DNA from: JACKAQ01 sp965227145
GTDB taxonomy: Bacteria > Calditrichota > Calditrichia > RBG-13-44-9 > J075
Reading direction: 5' to 3'
Assembly (NCBI GenBank): GCA_965227145.1
Contig: OZ245730.1
Location: 372,001 to 436,000, forward strand
DNA: 64,000 nt
Shown here: one piece after another, positions 43,996-53,003 of the stretch
Position numbering within the stretch: the first letter of the stretch is position 1
Layout of the letters: each line of letters begins with the position of its first letter
The notes under the pieces: generated by a model
What the model saw: only the letters and a program-made list of their open reading frames with translations
The model's database searches: none
What the model was told of the DNA's origin: nothing
Made by a program: the position numbers and the translations under genes

Positions 43996-45399
43996 ATGGA
44001 TAATACAAACAAGCAATTTCGATTCAATAAAACCATTCAGGATGTCATGCGCCTGTTTTTAATGTATTTCACGCTGGCGTTGCTGTGCTTCCTTCTTTTT
44101 GGCAGCATCTCCAAAGTAACGGCGCAAACGGTTTCACCGGTTGTGGAATATTCGGACGGCGATATCGATGATCAGGACGATATGTGCCTTTGGGTTCACC
44201 CGACGCCATCGCAAAGTCTGGTGATCGCTTCGGACAAAGGGGCCAATACGATTTTCGTTTACGATTTGCAGGGAAACACGTTGCAATCGATCGATACGGA
44301 CGGACAGCCCGGCAATATTGATGTGCGCTACAATTTTCCGCTCGATGGCGAACTGATTGATATTGTGGCATTTAACGATCGTTCGAACAGCGAAGTGGAT
44401 ATTTACCGGGTGCTGCCGGATGATCGCCAACTGGCGTTTCTGAACAGTTTTGACGGCGGCGACTGGCCGGATGAATTATATGGCTTTTGCATGTATCACA
44501 GCCAGGCGACCGGCAAATTTTATGCGATCGGCGCGGGTGCCAGCGGCCAGCTTCGCCAGTGGGAAATGGTGGACAACGGCAGCGGCGGCATCAACGGCAT
44601 CGAAATGCGCACGTGGGATAACGAAAGCCAAACCGAAGGCATGGTTGCCGATGACGAAAACGGGCTGTTGTTTGCCGCAAACGAGGTGGAAGGTGTGTTT
44701 CGTTACGATGCGGAGCCGGACGACGCCAATCCCGTTGGCGAGCTGATCGCCGAAACGGGGCGCGACGGTTTGACGGACGATGTTGAGGGCGTCACCATTT
44801 ATTACGCTGCCGGCGGCAACGGCTATCTGATTGTTTCCAGCCAGGGCAACAATACATTTAAAGTTTACGACCGGCGACCGCCGCATGCGTTTGTCAAAAG
44901 TTTTACGGTTAGCGGCGCATCGGATACGGATGGCATTGATGTTTCCAACCTGAATTTTGGCGGCGATTTCAGCCAGGGTATTTTTCTGCTGCACGATGGC
45001 GGCTCAAGCCCGTATCCTGTGCACGGCTGCGATTACGCGGATCTCGGGCTGGATATCGATACGGATTACTGGAACCCCCGGAATACCGCAACCGCGATTA
45101 TCCCTTCAGCCGGTATTCCCGAAAAATTCGGGTTGCTGCAAAATTATCCGAACCCGTTCAATCCCTCAACCGCGATTCGCTACAACCTGAACGAAGCTGA
45201 ACAGGTCACCCTGCGGATTTTCGATTTGCTCGGCAGGGAAGTATCAACTTTGGTTGACGCCAACCAGCCGGCCGGTGCCTATCTGGTTCGTTGGGAAGCC
45301 AAAAATGCTTACGGAAACGAGCTGCCGGGCGGTATTTATTTTGCCCAATTGCAGGCCGGGAGTAACCTGCAAACCATCAAAATGGCATTGATGCGCTAA
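43996..45399 (+). CDS. Secreted beta-propeller phytase-like protein with type A sorting domain
   Basis: The 467-residue protein has an N-terminal hydrophobic segment (LFLMYFTLALLCFLLFGSISKVTAQ) and then a beta-propeller phytase-like domain: DIDDQDDMCLWVHPTPSQSLVIASDKGANTIFVYDL, GQPGNIDVRYNF, EGMVADDENGLLFAANEVEGVFRYDAEP and DGIDVSNLNFGGDFSQGIFLLHD. The acidic clusters fit the calcium-phytate site of this family, which releases phosphate from inositol phosphates. The C-terminus is a sorting domain (NYPNPFNPSTAIRYNLNE...GGIYFAQL...KMALMR). GGAG lies upstream of the ATG. The sigma-54 promoter suggests control by nutrient state, with phosphate as an obvious but untested signal. Confidence 0.88.
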   Translation: MDNTNKQFRFNKTIQDVMRLFLMYFTLALLCFLLFGSISKVTAQTVSPVVEYSDGDIDDQDDMCLWVHPTPSQSLVIASDKGANTIFVYDLQGNTLQSIDTDGQPGNIDVRYNFPLDGELIDIVAFNDRSNSEVDIYRVLPDDRQLAFLNSFDGGDWPDELYGFCMYHSQATGKFYAIGAGASGQLRQWEMVDNGSGGINGIEMRTWDNESQTEGMVADDENGLLFAANEVEGVFRYDAEPDDANPVGELIAETGRDGLTDDVEGVTIYYAAGGNGYLIVSSQGNNTFKVYDRRPPHAFVKSFTVSGASDTDGIDVSNLNFGGDFSQGIFLLHDGGSSPYPVHGCDYADLGLDIDTDYWNPRNTATAIIPSAGIPEKFGLLQNYPNPFNPSTAIRYNLNEAEQVTLRIFDLLGREVSTLVDANQPAGAYLVRWEAKNAYGNELPGGIYFAQLQAGSNLQTIKMALMR

Positions 45400-45425
45400 A
45401 TGTTAAAGGCGGAGCTTGGGACGGA

Positions 45426-45459
45426 AACCTGCGGTTTCGTTATTGCAAAACCGCAGGTT
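45426..45459 (+). terminator. Strong hairpin after the phytase gene
   Basis: The 12-bp perfect arms AACCTGCGGTTT and AAACCGCAGGTT flank a 10-nt loop, 26 bases after the stop. No long T-run follows, so termination efficiency is uncertain. Confidence 0.65.
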
Positions 45460-45559
45460 GTTATCCGGAATAAATGTCGAAGCGATTGCGCCAAAGCTAC
45501 AATTAGCGTACCGCCGCAATCTGTTTGTAATATAAATGTAATGTTCGGGAGGTAAATTT

Positions 45560-45811
45560 ATGTTGACTACAGAACATAAAAAAAGGAGTCAACACATGGA
45601 AGCAGTAAAAAATCTGGATCAGACGTTTCTCGATAGTTATATCGATGTGCCGCCGCCACCGGTCAAATCCAAACCGAAAGCGCAGCGCAAAGCCGTATCG
45701 CTGGATACCGACGAGCGGGCGAATGCGGCGATCGGTATTTTCAACGCCATTCTGCTGGCGATCCCGCTGTGGGCGCTGATCATTTACGGGATCATGAAAT
45801 TGATCGATTAG
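45560..45811 (+). CDS. Small single-pass membrane protein
   Basis: This is an 83-residue protein, or 71 if the second start is used. The N-terminal half is polar with a proline run (DVPPPPVKSKPKAQRK). The C-terminal half has one membrane helix (IFNAILLAIPLWALIIYGIMKLID). Both candidate starts have good ribosome binding sites: GGGAGG 7 bases before the ATG at 45560, and AAGGAG before the ATG at 45596. No family was recognised. It stands alone ahead of the exporter operon, 363 bases away. Confidence 0.65.
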   Translation: MLTTEHKKRSQHMEAVKNLDQTFLDSYIDVPPPPVKSKPKAQRKAVSLDTDERANAAIGIFNAILLAIPLWALIIYGIMKLID

Positions 45812-46174
45812 AAAAGCTTCCCGTAATTCGCTGAATGTAACTGTTTTAAAGATCTGTAATTATTTATTTTATGCCGCTGCTTTTCTGACCGGCTGTGTCC
45901 GCAAATCCTCTTTATTGCCTGCCAATTTTACAAAAATCTGCCCAAATAAATATTGCACAAACTGCTTTCGGCAGATTGTTGCTGTGCTGTTTTTCCACAT
46001 TTTGCCCATCTACTTTTCAGACAAATTGAAACATTTCTAATTTCCACTCGTCTTGAAACGTGTGTGCGGATGAAGACTACCGCAAGTTCAGGTTGTATCA
46101 ACTTTTCGGAAAAACCGCAGTCGATCAATCAAAATTGAAAACAAAAAAACAACCTAAATGGGGAGTGTTTTATT
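45812..46174. other. Gene-free region upstream of the exporter operon
   Basis: These 363 AT-rich bases contain no credible ORF and no clear promoter match. Only the GGGGAG ribosome binding site of the adaptor gene (about 46160-46165) is recognised. Confidence 0.5.
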
Positions 46175-47515
46175 ATGTCGAAAAAAAAGATACTCATTGG
46201 ATCAGCTATCGTAGTGGTCATTGCTGTTGCGGCAGTTTCTTTCGGGATGAAAGATAAAGGTGTGCAAGGTGTTGAAGTGGAAGTTGCACCGGTTCAACGT
46301 CACAAAGTTGTGCAAACCGTAATGGCAACCGGACGGATTCAGCCCAAAACGCAGGTGAATATCAGTGCGGATGTGAGTGCAAAAATCATTCGTCTGGCTG
46401 TAAACGATGGCGATTGGGTCGAAAAAGGACAGTTCCTGCTGGATCTGGACAACGAGCGCTATCTCGCCAGCGTGGAAAGTGCGGAAGCAAATTTGCGCTC
46501 GTTTCAGGCAGATGCAATGTTAGCCCGCCAAAACATGATCAAAACCGAAAAAGATTATAATCGCACAAAAGAATTGTTCGATCAAAACCTCGAATCGCAG
46601 GCCTCGCTGGACGCGATGTATGCGGCATACGAGGTAGAAAAAGCCCGTTATCAATCCGCGCAGGATCGCGTGGCACAGGCGCAGGCTTCGCTCAAACAAT
46701 CCCGCGACGACCTTTCCAAAACCAAAATTTTCGCACCGATGTCCGGCACCATCAGCCAGCTCAATAAGGAAGAAGGCGAAATTGCCCTCGGTTCCCAATT
46801 TCAGGAAGACGTGATTATGGTAATTTCCAACCTTTCCGGAATGGAAGCGTTGGTGGATGTGGATGAAAACGACATCGTGAACGTGGCCATCGGCGATACC
46901 GCAAAAATTGAAGTTGACGCGGTAACCGACGTGCTGTTCACCGGCGTTGTTTCGGAAATTGCCAATAGTGCAAAAGTGAGCGGACAGGGCACGCAGGAGC
47001 AAAAAACCGAATTTGAAGTGAAAATTGCCATTGCCGGCGCGGTCGGCGGCGGTGATGCCATGCCCAACAGCAGCGGCTCGCTGGAAGTGAAACCGGCGGA
47101 TCATCGTCCATCGCTGGAGCTGCGTCCCGGAATGACCGCCAGCGGCGATATCGTTACCGACACCCGCAAAAATTGCCTTGCTGTGCCCATTCAGGCTGTT
47201 GCGGTTCGCACGTTGGATCAGCTGAAAAAAAGCATGAATCCGACCGCCGAAGGCGATTCCGCAGTTGTGGAAACAGAAACCGAATTTCATCCCGATAAAG
47301 ACGGATTTGTGGAAATCGTTTTTGTGGTGAAAGACGGCAAAGTGGAAGCACGTCAGGTGAAAACCGGTGTTCAGAGCGATACCCATATCGAAATTCTGGA
47401 CGGGTTGGACGAAGGCGAAGAGATTGTCATCGGCAATTACCGCGCGATCAGTAAAGATCTGCAAAACGGATCGGAAATTGTTGTGAAAGAAAACCCATCC
47501 ACCGCCCGCGGTTAA
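46175..47515 (+). CDS. MacA-type periplasmic adaptor (HlyD/membrane fusion protein)
   Basis: The 446-residue protein starts with an N-terminal membrane anchor (ILIGSAIVVVIAVAAVSFGM). A biotinyl-lipoyl-like half (GRIQPKTQVNISADVSAKIIRLAVNDGDWVEKGQFLLDLD) follows, then a coiled-coil hairpin (about 95-180), the returning lipoyl half (KTKIFAPMSGTISQLNKEEGEIALG), a beta-barrel (ALVDVDENDIVNVAIGDTAKIEVDA) and a membrane-proximal domain. It would link the inner-membrane ABC transporter encoded next to an outer-membrane channel not found here. It is first of four genes, ending 12 bases before the ATPase gene. Confidence 0.93.
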   Translation: MSKKKILIGSAIVVVIAVAAVSFGMKDKGVQGVEVEVAPVQRHKVVQTVMATGRIQPKTQVNISADVSAKIIRLAVNDGDWVEKGQFLLDLDNERYLASVESAEANLRSFQADAMLARQNMIKTEKDYNRTKELFDQNLESQASLDAMYAAYEVEKARYQSAQDRVAQAQASLKQSRDDLSKTKIFAPMSGTISQLNKEEGEIALGSQFQEDVIMVISNLSGMEALVDVDENDIVNVAIGDTAKIEVDAVTDVLFTGVVSEIANSAKVSGQGTQEQKTEFEVKIAIAGAVGGGDAMPNSSGSLEVKPADHRPSLELRPGMTASGDIVTDTRKNCLAVPIQAVAVRTLDQLKKSMNPTAEGDSAVVETETEFHPDKDGFVEIVFVVKDGKVEARQVKTGVQSDTHIEILDGLDEGEEIVIGNYRAISKDLQNGSEIVVKENPSTARG

Positions 47516-47527
47516 GGAGATAAACCC

Positions 47528-48223
47528 ATGAAAATGCTGGATATAAAAGACATCACCAAAGTGTATAAAATGCAGGGCGAAGAGGTGCGGGCATTGCGCG
47601 GCGTATCTTTGGCAATCGACAGTAACGAATACGTTGCGATTATGGGACCGTCCGGTTCCGGCAAATCGACGATGATGAACGTTATCGGTTGCCTCGATAC
47701 GCCATCATCCGGCAAATATTTGCTGGAAGGCGAGGACGTGAGCCACATGAACGACGACCAACTGGCGGATGTACGCAACCGGAAAATCGGGTTTGTGTTC
47801 CAGACATTTAACCTGCTGCCGCGTTCGGACATTCTGCATAATGTGGAATTGCCCCTCATTTACGGAAATATTCCGGCCAGCCGTCGCAAAAAAATGGCGG
47901 AAGAAGCCATCGAAAAAGTCGGGTTGTCCGACCGGATTCGTCACAAACCGAATGAGCTTTCCGGCGGTCAGCGCCAGCGCGTGGCCATTGCCCGGGCGTT
48001 GGTGAACAAACCGTCGATCATCCTCGCGGACGAACCGACCGGGAATCTCGATACGAATACCGGCAAAGAAATCATGAGCATTTTTGATGATCTGCATCGC
48101 CTCGGCAACACCATTATTTTGGTGACGCACGAAACGGAAATTGCTGAACACGCCCACCGCGTTATCCGCCTCCGCGACGGTTTGGTGGAAAGCGACGAAA
48201 TGGTTGGCGAGCTGGTTCATTGA
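47528..48223 (+). CDS. ABC transporter ATP-binding protein (MacB/LolD type)
   Basis: The 231-residue ATPase carries Walker A GPSGSGKST (about 41-49), the Q-loop in VFQTFNLLPR, signature LSGGQRQRVAIARAL, Walker B IILADEPTGNLD and the H-loop VTHE. The sequence is of the MacB/LolD/FtsE class that powers mechanotransmission permeases. TAAGGAG overlaps the adaptor stop, suggesting translational coupling. It works with the two permeases that follow. Confidence 0.96.
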   Translation: MKMLDIKDITKVYKMQGEEVRALRGVSLAIDSNEYVAIMGPSGSGKSTMMNVIGCLDTPSSGKYLLEGEDVSHMNDDQLADVRNRKIGFVFQTFNLLPRSDILHNVELPLIYGNIPASRRKKMAEEAIEKVGLSDRIRHKPNELSGGQRQRVAIARALVNKPSIILADEPTGNLDTNTGKEIMSIFDDLHRLGNTIILVTHETEIAEHAHRVIRLRDGLVESDEMVGELVH

Positions 48224-48334
48224 TCATATTTCCGGGATGTAATTTCGCATCACCCGAAAAGATAGGGATCGCACATTTGCGATCCGAAAAAAACAGAAAA
48301 CAAGCCGCTAGCACAAATAAACAAAGGAAAACTT

Positions 48335-49573
48335 ATGCGACTTTACGTGGGAGAATTTTGGGAATCGCTAAAAATAGCGTTGAACGCCCTGCGTGCCAAC
48401 AAAGCTCGCGGCATTTTAACCACGTTGGGCATCATCATCGGTATTGTGGCGGTGGTTACCACAATGACGGCAGCCAACGGGTTGAGCAACAGTTTTAAAG
48501 AGAGCATCTCGGCAATCGGCTCGGACGTGCTGTATGTGTCGCGCACGCCGTGGGTGCACATGGGCGACTGGTTCGAGTTTCGCAATCGCCCCAATTTGAG
48601 CCTGAAAGACAGCGACAAGCTGGAAACCCGGCTGATTGAATCACCGGCGATAAATCCCACCACCGGAACAGAAAAATCCATCAAATATCGTTCGCGCAAT
48701 CTGAACAATGTGGACATCATCGGCACCACCGATAAACACATCGTTGTTTCCGCGAATGTGCCGGAATACGGTCGTTTCCTGACCGATTTCGACGTTCGCA
48801 ATAAACGATATGTTTGCGTGATTGGCGCATCGGTGCAGGAAACGCTGTTCGAGGGCGTTAATCCGTTGAACAAACGCATCAAAATCGGGCGGTATAATTT
48901 CCGGGTGATTGGCGTGATGGAAAAACAGGGCAACGCCAGCTTTTTTGGCGGACCGGATATGGACAGCCAAATTTATGTGCCCATTACCGCATTTATGAAA
49001 GCATTTGGCGGTGCACAGCGCAATTTCAATTTTGCCGTAAAAGCCCCGTCGCAGGACGAAATGGCGGATTTCGAATACGAACTGGTCGGCGAAATGCGAA
49101 AAATCCGCAAGCTGAAACCGACCGAAAAAGACGATTTTTCGATTAATAAAATGGACACGCTCATGAGCGCATATAATAATGTGATGGGCGTTGTGGTGAT
49201 GATCGGGTTGCTGATCACCAGCGTTTCGCTGTTTGTCGGCGGCATCGGCGTGATGAATATTATGTTTGTTTCCGTTACCGAACGCACCCGGGAAATCGGG
49301 ATTCGCAAAGCCATCGGTGCAAAAAAACGGGCGATACTGGCGCAATTTCTGATGGAGGCGGCTACCATCTGTCTGCTCGGCGGCGTGGTGGGATTGGCAA
49401 TGGCTTTTGGGGTTACCGCGATCGTGGATAAATTTTTGCTGCCGGCAAGCTTGTCACCGGGAATTGTGATTGTTGCGCTAATGGTTTCGATTTTGGTGGG
49501 CATTATATCCGGCATTATTCCGGCGTATAAAGCTGCCAAACTCAATCCGATTGAAGCGTTGCGGTATGAGTGA
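48335..49573 (+). CDS. MacB/FtsX-type ABC permease 1
   Basis: The 412 residues show the classic topology: TM1 (ILTTLGIIIGIVAVVTTMTAA), a large periplasmic domain (about 60-275), and three C-terminal helices, with GVMNIMFVSVTERTREIGIRKAIGAKKRAIL and a final PAYKAAKLNPIEALRYE. AAAGGAAAA precedes the ATG. A 111-bp gap separates it from the ATPase gene. It is paralogous to the next permease, so the two may form a heterodimer. Confidence 0.95.
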   Translation: MRLYVGEFWESLKIALNALRANKARGILTTLGIIIGIVAVVTTMTAANGLSNSFKESISAIGSDVLYVSRTPWVHMGDWFEFRNRPNLSLKDSDKLETRLIESPAINPTTGTEKSIKYRSRNLNNVDIIGTTDKHIVVSANVPEYGRFLTDFDVRNKRYVCVIGASVQETLFEGVNPLNKRIKIGRYNFRVIGVMEKQGNASFFGGPDMDSQIYVPITAFMKAFGGAQRNFNFAVKAPSQDEMADFEYELVGEMRKIRKLKPTEKDDFSINKMDTLMSAYNNVMGVVVMIGLLITSVSLFVGGIGVMNIMFVSVTERTREIGIRKAIGAKKRAILAQFLMEAATICLLGGVVGLAMAFGVTAIVDKFLLPASLSPGIVIVALMVSILVGIISGIIPAYKAAKLNPIEALRYE

Positions 49574-49579
49574 GTTGTG

Positions 49580-49670
49580 TGCTTCGGCTCCGCTCAGCAA
49601 CCCATCGGCTGCGCTCAGCGCCTTTCCGCACCCTGGGCGAAGTCGAAGGGTGCTTCGGCTCCGCTCAGCA
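49580..49670. repeat. Direct repeats of a GCTCAG-type intergenic element
   Basis: The 20-mer TGCTTCGGCTCCGCTCAGCA occurs at 49580-49599 and again at 49651-49670. A variant (TCGGCTGCGCTCAGCG) lies between them, and an inversely oriented relative (GGGCGAAGTCGAAGGGTGC) is also there. The cluster fills the space between the two permease genes. Such CTTCGRCTNCGCTCAGC elements recur in intergenic DNA of many bacteria; their origin is unclear. Confidence 0.7.
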
Positions 49671-49717
49671 CCCGTAACTATTGAAAATAATTAATTTATA
49701 AATCCGGGAAAAACATC

Positions 49718-50959
49718 ATGTTTCCATTTATAGAAGCATTCAAAATGGCCGTCACCGCAATCTGGAGCCACAAACTGCGCTCCGCGCTGACGCTGGTCGG
49801 GATCATCGCCGGTGTCGCGTCGATCATCGCTGTGATGACCGGAATTTCCGTGGTGCAAGGCACCATCGAAAAAGAAATGAGCGTGCTCGGCACTACCGTT
49901 TTTCAGGTGCAAAAATGGGGTCGCGGTTTTGACGATGTCGATTGGCGCGAAATCCAGAAACGCAAACCGGTCACGGTGGAAAACGCCGCCGCCATCCGCG
50001 AAAATGTGGATAACGTAACGATGGTCGGCTCCGAGCTGTGGGATTTCGGACACAGCGCCCGCTATCGCAACGAAACTGCGGAACGGGTAACCATCTGTGG
50101 CGGAACGCCGGAATATCCCGAAAACAACACCCATTATGTCTATCTCGGCAGAAATATTTCGCATGAAGATGTGAAAATGGCGCGCAACACCGTGGTGATC
50201 GGATATGCCATCGCCGAACGGCTGTTCCCGTATGTCGATCCCATCGATAAAGTGGTGAAAATTGACGGATTCAAATATCGCGTTGTCGGTGTGTTCGAAG
50301 AGAAAAAATCATCGATGGGCGGCGGATACGACAACTATATTTTGATGCCAATTTCAAAATTTACAAAAGTTTACGGAATGAAAGACCAGTGGGGAAATGA
50401 CCGCTCTGTGAATGTTACCGTGCGCGTGTCATCGCCGGATCAGGTGACGGATGCTATCGAAGAAACCCGGTTTGTGCTGCGCCAAAACCGCAAAGTTCCC
50501 CCGCAGAATAAAGATGATTTCACCATTTTTACCAACGATAGCCAAATCCGTTCGTTCAATCAGGCGACTGCCGGCGTGAAAGCCGGAGCGTTTGTAATTG
50601 GCATTATTGCGTTGGTTGTGGCGGGCATCGGCATTATGAATATCATGCTCGTTTCCGTTACCGAACGGACCAAAGAAATCGGCATCCGCAAATCGCTGGG
50701 CGCGAAACGGAAGCACATTTTGCTGCAGTTTTTGCTGGAGGCGATTATTTTGTGCAATATCGGCGGCATTTTCGGTGTGATCGTCGGGTTTGGGCTCGGC
50801 AATGTGGTTACGATTTTCACCGGATTTGCAGCAAACGTTCCCATGGAATGGGCTGTCGGCGGACTGGTATTTTGCACCTCCGTCGGTCTGATTTTCGGGA
50901 TGTGGCCGGCAGTGCTGGCTTCGCGCCTCGATCCCATCGATGCTTTGCGATACGAATAA
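49718..50959 (+). CDS. MacB/FtsX-type ABC permease 2
   Basis: The 413 residues share the layout of permease 1: TM1 (ALTLVGIIAGVASIIAVMTGI), a periplasmic domain, then GIMNIMLVSVTERTKEIGIRKSLGAKRKHIL and the terminal LDPIDALRYE. The family signature VTERTxEIGIRK is intact in both paralogs. Its ribosome binding site is weak (GGGAAA). The operon ends at the terminator 27 bases later. Substrates of such pumps include peptides, lipids and lipoproteins; none is indicated here. Confidence 0.95.
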   Translation: MFPFIEAFKMAVTAIWSHKLRSALTLVGIIAGVASIIAVMTGISVVQGTIEKEMSVLGTTVFQVQKWGRGFDDVDWREIQKRKPVTVENAAAIRENVDNVTMVGSELWDFGHSARYRNETAERVTICGGTPEYPENNTHYVYLGRNISHEDVKMARNTVVIGYAIAERLFPYVDPIDKVVKIDGFKYRVVGVFEEKKSSMGGGYDNYILMPISKFTKVYGMKDQWGNDRSVNVTVRVSSPDQVTDAIEETRFVLRQNRKVPPQNKDDFTIFTNDSQIRSFNQATAGVKAGAFVIGIIALVVAGIGIMNIMLVSVTERTKEIGIRKSLGAKRKHILLQFLLEAIILCNIGGIFGVIVGFGLGNVVTIFTGFAANVPMEWAVGGLVFCTSVGLIFGMWPAVLASRLDPIDALRYE

Positions 50960-51276
50960 AACCTGACATATTCCTTTCCGCACATAAGGGTGGGCAGTTT
51001 GCTGTTCGCCCTTTTTTTATGGCTTGCGAAAATTATGATTTTCCGCGTCATTCCTGAAATGCAGGAATTTCCCTGAAAAAAAGCCTGATTAAAGTGTTTT
51101 GTGTAACATCGTGTTTGTGTTTGTCAATCCTTCGGATGCAGGAATCTCCTGAATTTATCACACCACAAATCATCTATCCCAACCAAAAATTTTCTTCAAT
51201 TTTCAACCTTCCGTTCGATAGTAGAAACTATCAATGATCCCAAACATTTTTTATGCGTAACCGGGAGGGCTAACGC
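50960..51276. other. Intergenic region with terminator and degenerate palindromic repeats
   Basis: No gene was found in these 317 bases. They hold the exporter terminator (50986-51018), two degenerate copies of the CATTCCTGnnnGCAGGAATC element (51049-51069 and about 51125-51152) and a small perfect hairpin GATAGT-AGAA-ACTATC (51217-51232) before the next gene. Confidence 0.6.
50986..51018 (+). terminator. Intrinsic terminator of the exporter operon
   Basis: The 12-nt arms AAGGGTGGGCAG and CTGTTCGCCCTT pair with three G-U wobbles around a TTTG loop and are followed by seven T. Confidence 0.85.
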
Positions 51277-51501
51277 ATGGTTGAATCAAGGACTGATGAA
51301 AAGACCATCATTTGCTGTGGTCATTCTGTTCAGGCAGAAAAAACAATTATCACCAGCACCCGCAAATTTTTGGGCTGGCGCGGCATTCGCCGCAGAAACG
51401 GAAAGCTGTATTCCGAACCGCAAACCTATGTGGTGTTGCGCTGGCGCTGTCCGGTTTGCGGCACGCTGTCGCAGTCGGGCATCCGCAATGCTGATGATTG
51501 A
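51277..51501 (+). CDS. Small cysteine-containing (putative zinc-binding) protein
   Basis: The 74-residue protein has GGGAGG 8 bases before its ATG, which supports it being real. It has Cys-Cys-x-His (ICCGH) near the N-terminus and a CPVC pair in RWRCPVCGTLSQSG near the C-terminus, resembling a split zinc ribbon. The middle is basic (RKFLGWRGIRRRNGK). No known family was recognised. It is a monocistronic gene between the exporter and sucC. Confidence 0.6.
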   Translation: MVESRTDEKTIICCGHSVQAEKTIITSTRKFLGWRGIRRRNGKLYSEPQTYVVLRWRCPVCGTLSQSGIRNADD

Positions 51502-51619
51502 GCAACGCACACAGCGGCGGCCGCTTCATTTTCTCCGTTTGAAAAGATTATTATTCTTTCGTTTTAAAATTGTGCAACCATCAATTATATTTGCAAAACT
51601 TGAAACATGATCGTGTGCG

Positions 51620-51644
51620 TCCGGAGTAGTTGACAACTTCCGGA
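51620..51644. repeat. Hairpin/-35 overlap upstream of sucC
   Basis: TCCGGA (51620-51625) and TCCGGA (51639-51644), plus AGTTG and CAACT inside them, form an inverted repeat with a 2-nt bulge. The perfect -35 hexamer TTGACA (51630-51635) is embedded in it. No well-spaced -10 was seen (a TAATCT lies about 21 bases on). This could be an operator over a promoter, or the 3' hairpin of the small gene. Confidence 0.4.
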
Positions 51645-51704
51645 GACGTTGCGAGCTAATCTGGGGCACGAACAGATGATTGTCTAATTCAAAGGAGAGT
51701 TGGT

Positions 51705-52865
51705 ATGAATATTCATGAATACCAGGCCAAAGAAATCCTCAAGCGGTATGGCGTTGCGGTGCCAGGCGGCCAGGTAGCTTTTTCGGCCGACGAAGCCGAG
51801 AAAATCGCCCGGGAAATGGGTGGCGATATTTTTGTTGTAAAAGCACAAATTCACGCCGGCGGACGCGGCAAAGGCGGCGGTGTAAAACTTGCCAAAAGCC
51901 CGAAAGAAGTGCGCGAACTGGCAGCCAAAATGCTCGGCATGCAGTTGGTTACCCACCAAACCGGACCGGAAGGTAAAACCGTTCACCGTGTGTTGATTGC
52001 ATCCGGTGTGGATATCGAACGCGAATTGTATCTGGGCGTTGTGCTGGATCGTTCGGTTTCCAAACTGGTGATTATGGCTTCCACCGAAGGTGGTGTGGAA
52101 ATTGAAAAAGTGGCGGAAGAATCGCCCGAACTGATTTTTAAAGAATATATTGAGCCGCAAACCGGTCTGCAGGCGTTTCAGGCACGCCGGCTGGCGTTCA
52201 AACTGGGATTGACCGGTGCGCAGATCAAACATGGCACCAAATTTATCATGAGTTTGTACAAAGCGTTTGTGGAAACAGATGCATCGCTGGCGGAAATTAA
52301 CCCGCTGGTAGTCACCAAATCCGGCGAAGTTGCGGCGCTGGACGCCAAAATCGGCTTCGACGATAACGCGCTGTATCGCCATCCGGATATCGCGGAAATG
52401 CGCGACACCAACGAAGAAGATCCGCTGGAAGTCCGCGCGAGCGAACATAACCTCAACTACATCAAACTGGACGGCAACGTTGGCTGCATGGTTAACGGCG
52501 CAGGTTTGGCGATGGCAACAATGGACATCATCAAACTTGCTGGCGGCGAACCGGCAAACTTTCTGGATGTCGGCGGCGGCGCAAATGTGGAAACCGTGCG
52601 CAACGGATTCGAAATTATTTTGTCCGATCCGCATGTGAAAGCCGTACTGGTCAACATTTTCGGCGGTATCGTGCGCTGCGATCGCGTGGCAAAAGGCATT
52701 ATGGAAGCCGCAAAATCCATCGACATGAAAGTGCCGCTGGTGGTTCGTCTGGAAGGCACCAACGCCGTTGAAGCGCGCCAACTGCTTTCCGAATCCGATA
52801 TGAATTTCGAAGTTGCCAGCTCGCTTGCAGAGGCTGCAGAAAAAGTGGTCGCTTTGATCAAATAA
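51705..52865 (+). CDS. sucC: Succinyl-CoA synthetase beta subunit
   Basis: This is the TCA-cycle enzyme subunit that binds nucleotide. At 386 residues it is full length: MNIHEYQAKEILKRYGVAVP, the ATP-grasp segment FVVKAQIHAGGRGKGGGVKL, EINPLVVTKSGEV, AALDAKIGFDDNA, GCMVNGAGLAMATMD and ANFLDVGGGAN, and the subunit/CoA region VNIFGGIVRCDRVA. AAAGGAG precedes the ATG. It pairs with sucD after a 138-bp spacer. Confidence 0.98.
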   Translation: MNIHEYQAKEILKRYGVAVPGGQVAFSADEAEKIAREMGGDIFVVKAQIHAGGRGKGGGVKLAKSPKEVRELAAKMLGMQLVTHQTGPEGKTVHRVLIASGVDIERELYLGVVLDRSVSKLVIMASTEGGVEIEKVAEESPELIFKEYIEPQTGLQAFQARRLAFKLGLTGAQIKHGTKFIMSLYKAFVETDASLAEINPLVVTKSGEVAALDAKIGFDDNALYRHPDIAEMRDTNEEDPLEVRASEHNLNYIKLDGNVGCMVNGAGLAMATMDIIKLAGGEPANFLDVGGGANVETVRNGFEIILSDPHVKAVLVNIFGGIVRCDRVAKGIMEAAKSIDMKVPLVVRLEGTNAVEARQLLSESDMNFEVASSLAEAAEKVVALIK

Positions 52866-53003
52866 AAAACGGAAGGAAAAAGTTAAAAGTGAAAAGGTAA
52901 AGCCTGACTTTTAATTGTCTTTCCGTTGATTTCTCTGTGATCTTTGCGTTCTCTGCGGTTAAAAAAAGATGCAATAAAAATTTGAAAATACGAGGTTTAA
53001 GAA
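52866..53003 (+). repeat. Structured sucC-sucD spacer with low-complexity repeat elements
   Basis: The spacer contains AACGGAA/TTCCGTT and TTAAAAGT/ACTTTTAA complementary pairs that can stack into one hairpin (about 52868-52932). A CTCTGTGATCTTTGCGTT string, typical of recurrent intergenic elements in diverse genomes, follows. It is unusually long for sucCD, which are often nearly contiguous. Confidence 0.5.
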
